From Planctomycetota bacterium (GTDB lineage: Bacteria; Planctomycetota; Planctomycetia; Pirellulales; Pirellulaceae), in assembly GCA_024276655.1 (NCBI GenBank), contig JAJRWU010000264.1:1-34102 (forward strand): DNA of 34,102 bases. Reading direction: 5' to 3'. Numbering within the stretch: the stretch's first letter is position 1; each line of letters opens with the position of its first letter. Shown piece by piece: positions 33,428 through 34,102 of the stretch. Under the pieces are notes generated by a model. The model had not been told where the DNA came from. It saw nothing but the letters and a program-made list of their open reading frames with translations, and made no database searches. A program made the translations under genes and the position numbers.

Positions 33428-34102
33428 ATGCGAAAAGGAATTGCTGTATCTCCGGGAGTCGCGATTGGCACTGCGTATTGCCTGGACCAAATTTTTGTCG
33501 ACCCGCACTCCAAACGTCTCGAAGACGGCGAAGTTACCGCGGAGTTGGCGCGCTATGAAAAGGCCCGCGACAAAGCGGCGACCGATTTGGTTGCGCTGCA
33601 AAAAAAGGTGGCCGCCCAGGTGGGGCGAAATGAAGCCGCCATTTTTACAGTGCATGAATCGATTCTGCGAGATTCCGCCTTCACCAAGAAGGTTCGCCGC
33701 TGGATTGTCGACGACCGCATTCCCGCCCAAGCCGCCCTGCATCGATTCCTGGAGGAGTACAGTTCTCTTTTTACGCAAACCAAGGACGAATACCTGCGGG
33801 AGCGACTCAACGATGTGCGCGACGTCATCGTACGCATCAGCCAGCATCTGACCGAGGTCTTGCATCCTGAACAAACGTCGCTCGCCGGGCCGCTGATCGT
33901 AGTGGCCGACGAACTGCTGCCCTCACAGGCCGTCGCCTTGGGGAAAGTCGACGTTCACGGCATCGTCACGCAAGCCGGCAGCCAAACCAGCCATGCCGCC
34001 ATCATTGCCCGCAGCCGGGGGATTCCAGCCATTTCCGGCGTGCATGGCATTTTGAATCAGGTCAAAACCGGCGACACCATCGTGGTCGACGGCCGCTCCG
34101 GC
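33428..34102 (+). CDS. ptsI: PTS enzyme I (phosphoenolpyruvate-protein phosphotransferase), 3' end outside window
   Basis: 225 codons from ATG 33428, open to the window edge. The N-terminus MRKGIAVSPGVAIGTAY is canonical for enzyme I, and QAGSQTSHAAIIARS at about 182-196 contains the phosphorylated His189. Enzyme I takes phosphate from phosphoenolpyruvate and passes it to HPr, in sugar uptake or, in organisms lacking full transporters, in regulation. The PEP-binding C-terminal half lies beyond the window. No ribosome binding site is obvious. Neither HPr nor an EII gene is visible here. Confidence 0.95.
   Translation, partial: MRKGIAVSPGVAIGTAYCLDQIFVDPHSKRLEDGEVTAELARYEKARDKAATDLVALQKKVAAQVGRNEAAIFTVHESILRDSAFTKKVRRWIVDDRIPAQAALHRFLEEYSSLFTQTKDEYLRERLNDVRDVIVRISQHLTEVLHPEQTSLAGPLIVVADELLPSQAVALGKVDVHGIVTQAGSQTSHAAIIARSRGIPAISGVHGILNQVKTGDTIVVDGRSG

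Overview
The window looks like a chromosomal piece of a planctomycete, most likely of the Pirellulales type. The evidence is a DUF1501 protein next to a PSCyt1/DUF1549/DUF1553 protein, a Cys-type sulfatase, an ELWxxDGT-repeat protein with an LExR-L-LSG N-terminus and a dockerin-like tail, secreted family-10-like glycosyl hydrolases, and a compact tpiA-secG-yicC-gmk-rpoZ-coaC core cluster. I found no rRNA, tRNA, CRISPR array, phage gene or transposase.

Layout. 1-4850 (minus) is a secreted carbohydrate-processing group: SGNH hydrolase, then a GHL10-like glycosidase with CBM9-like and PKD domains, then a PQQ-type sugar dehydrogenase cut by the window edge. 4851-5565 is non-coding and holds a divergent inverted-repeat element. 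A small two-CxxC protein (plus) overlaps tail to tail with a second GHL10-like paralog (minus). 7799-12384 (plus) is housekeeping: tpiA, secG, yicC, gmk, rpoZ, coaC and a conserved hypothetical. 12418-14375 (minus) holds a PlsC-like acyltransferase and cysC. 14625-18027 (plus) holds a secreted alpha/beta hydrolase and a polysaccharide deacetylase. 18035-21070 (minus) holds an Rrf2 regulator, cysH and a sugar-nucleotide epimerase. 21232-23637 (plus) holds a QueD-like protein, a sulfatase and an ArsC-like reductase. 23690-33146 (minus) holds a SEC-C protein, a secreted lactonase-type propeller, the DUF1501 and DUF1549/1553 pair, and the ELWxxDGT surface protein. ptsI (plus) runs off the right edge.

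How the genes work together. The secreted esterase, glycosidase, sulfatase, deacetylase and dehydrogenase genes fit the breakdown of sulfated or acylated polysaccharides. cysC, cysH and the adjacent Rrf2 regulator fit assimilatory sulfur metabolism. The cysH promoter is good (TTGACT-17-TATCAT) and carries an AAACAA-N8-TTGTTT palindrome over the -10 box, a plausible operator.

The most distinctive feature is a set of short non-coding inverted-repeat elements in the intergenic gaps. Family A is about 101 bp with 15-bp terminal inverted repeats and a 16-bp central hairpin; there are six copies or relics. Family B is 145 bp; two close copies sit beside A copies as a composite, and there is one divergent copy. 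A short family D has three copies, and two further large inverted repeats lie together between the DUF1553 and DUF1501 genes. Five of six A copies have the same orientation relative to the surrounding transcription. Two genes, secG and the acyltransferase, are each broken by an apparent single-base deletion; sequencing error is the simplest explanation, but it cannot be settled from the sequence alone.
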